Program-made: the position numbers and the translations under genes
The notes under the pieces: generated by a model
Database searches by the model: none
Told to the model about the DNA's origin: nothing
Seen by the model: only the letters and a program-made list of their open reading frames with translations
Source of the DNA: Krumholzibacterium sp965370495
GTDB lineage: Bacteria; Krumholzibacteriota; Krumholzibacteriia; Krumholzibacteriales; Krumholzibacteriaceae
NCBI GenBank assembly: GCA_965370495.1
Contig: CBDUUV010000073.1
Span: 1 to 13,290, forward strand
DNA length: 13,290 nucleotides
Reading direction: 5' to 3'
In this document: positions 13,260 through 13,290 of the stretch, one piece after another
Numbering within the stretch: the first letter of the stretch is position 1
How the letters are laid out: every line of letters begins with the position of its first letter

Positions 13260-13290
13260 AAACGGCCTCCCGTAAATTGGGAGGCTGTTT
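13260..13290 (+). terminator. intrinsic terminator after lat, cut by the window edge
   Basis: AACGGCCTCCC (13261-13271) pairs with GGGAGGCTGTT (13279-13289), eleven pairs with one G-U and a 7-nt loop. A T-run begins at 13288 and continues past the window. Confidence 0.82.

Noticed and set aside
1..13290. CRISPR arrays, insertion sequences, phage genes, toxin-antitoxin or defence systems
   Set aside because: No regularly spaced repeats, transposase or integrase motifs, or defence-type proteins are present; the genes are housekeeping or single accessory genes.

Overview
The window is a bacterial chromosome segment, almost entirely coding. Fourteen genes run on the plus strand (1-8803), followed by one minus-strand transporter (9158-10867) and two plus-strand genes with their own promoters (11239-13191). 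Base composition looks balanced, though I did not count it. Shine-Dalgarno sites are clear and several starts are GTG or TTG. Gene order and sequence fit an uncultured Gram-negative, possibly FCB-related or delta-like lineage. That placement is a weak inference: there is no rRNA here, and only a lipoprotein signal and periplasmic-type exported proteins point to an envelope.

Region 1 (1-3080) holds the end of yajC, then def, fmt, a membrane-anchored three-PASTA protein, and rpe. The genes overlap or nearly touch, so they are probably co-transcribed. Region 2 (3081-8097) opens with a 153-nt gap carrying a candidate promoter and a G-rich block. It then reads ffh, rpsP, khpA, rimM, trmD, rplS, rnhB and yraN, the classic SRP/ribosome-maturation cluster. 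Together these two regions serve nascent-chain processing (deformylase, formyltransferase), protein export (YajC, Ffh), ribosome assembly (S16, RimM, L19, KhpA), tRNA modification (TrmD) and nucleic-acid upkeep (RNase HII, YraN).

Region 3 (8098-9157) contains a short unrecognised lipoprotein gene with its own promoter and a strong intrinsic terminator, then a convergent non-coding stretch. Region 4 is a sodium:alanine/glycine symporter (AGCS family) whose gene is enlarged by about 110 codons encoding an extra-membrane insert. Region 5 is a divergent intergenic stretch with a near-consensus promoter driving a small, basic, secreted protein of unknown function. Its 3' region folds into a bulged hairpin and then a long terminator. 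Region 6 is an L-lysine 6-aminotransferase gene with its own promoter, ending in an intrinsic terminator at the window edge.

Most of the window is ordinary housekeeping DNA. The points most worth a second look are: the kinase-less PASTA protein sitting where a PASTA Ser/Thr kinase lies in the def-fmt-...-rpe arrays of Gram-positive bacteria; the long repetitive acidic tail on ribosomal protein S16; the AGCS insert; the small secreted protein and its structured 3' region; and two divergent residues in the phosphate loop of Rpe.
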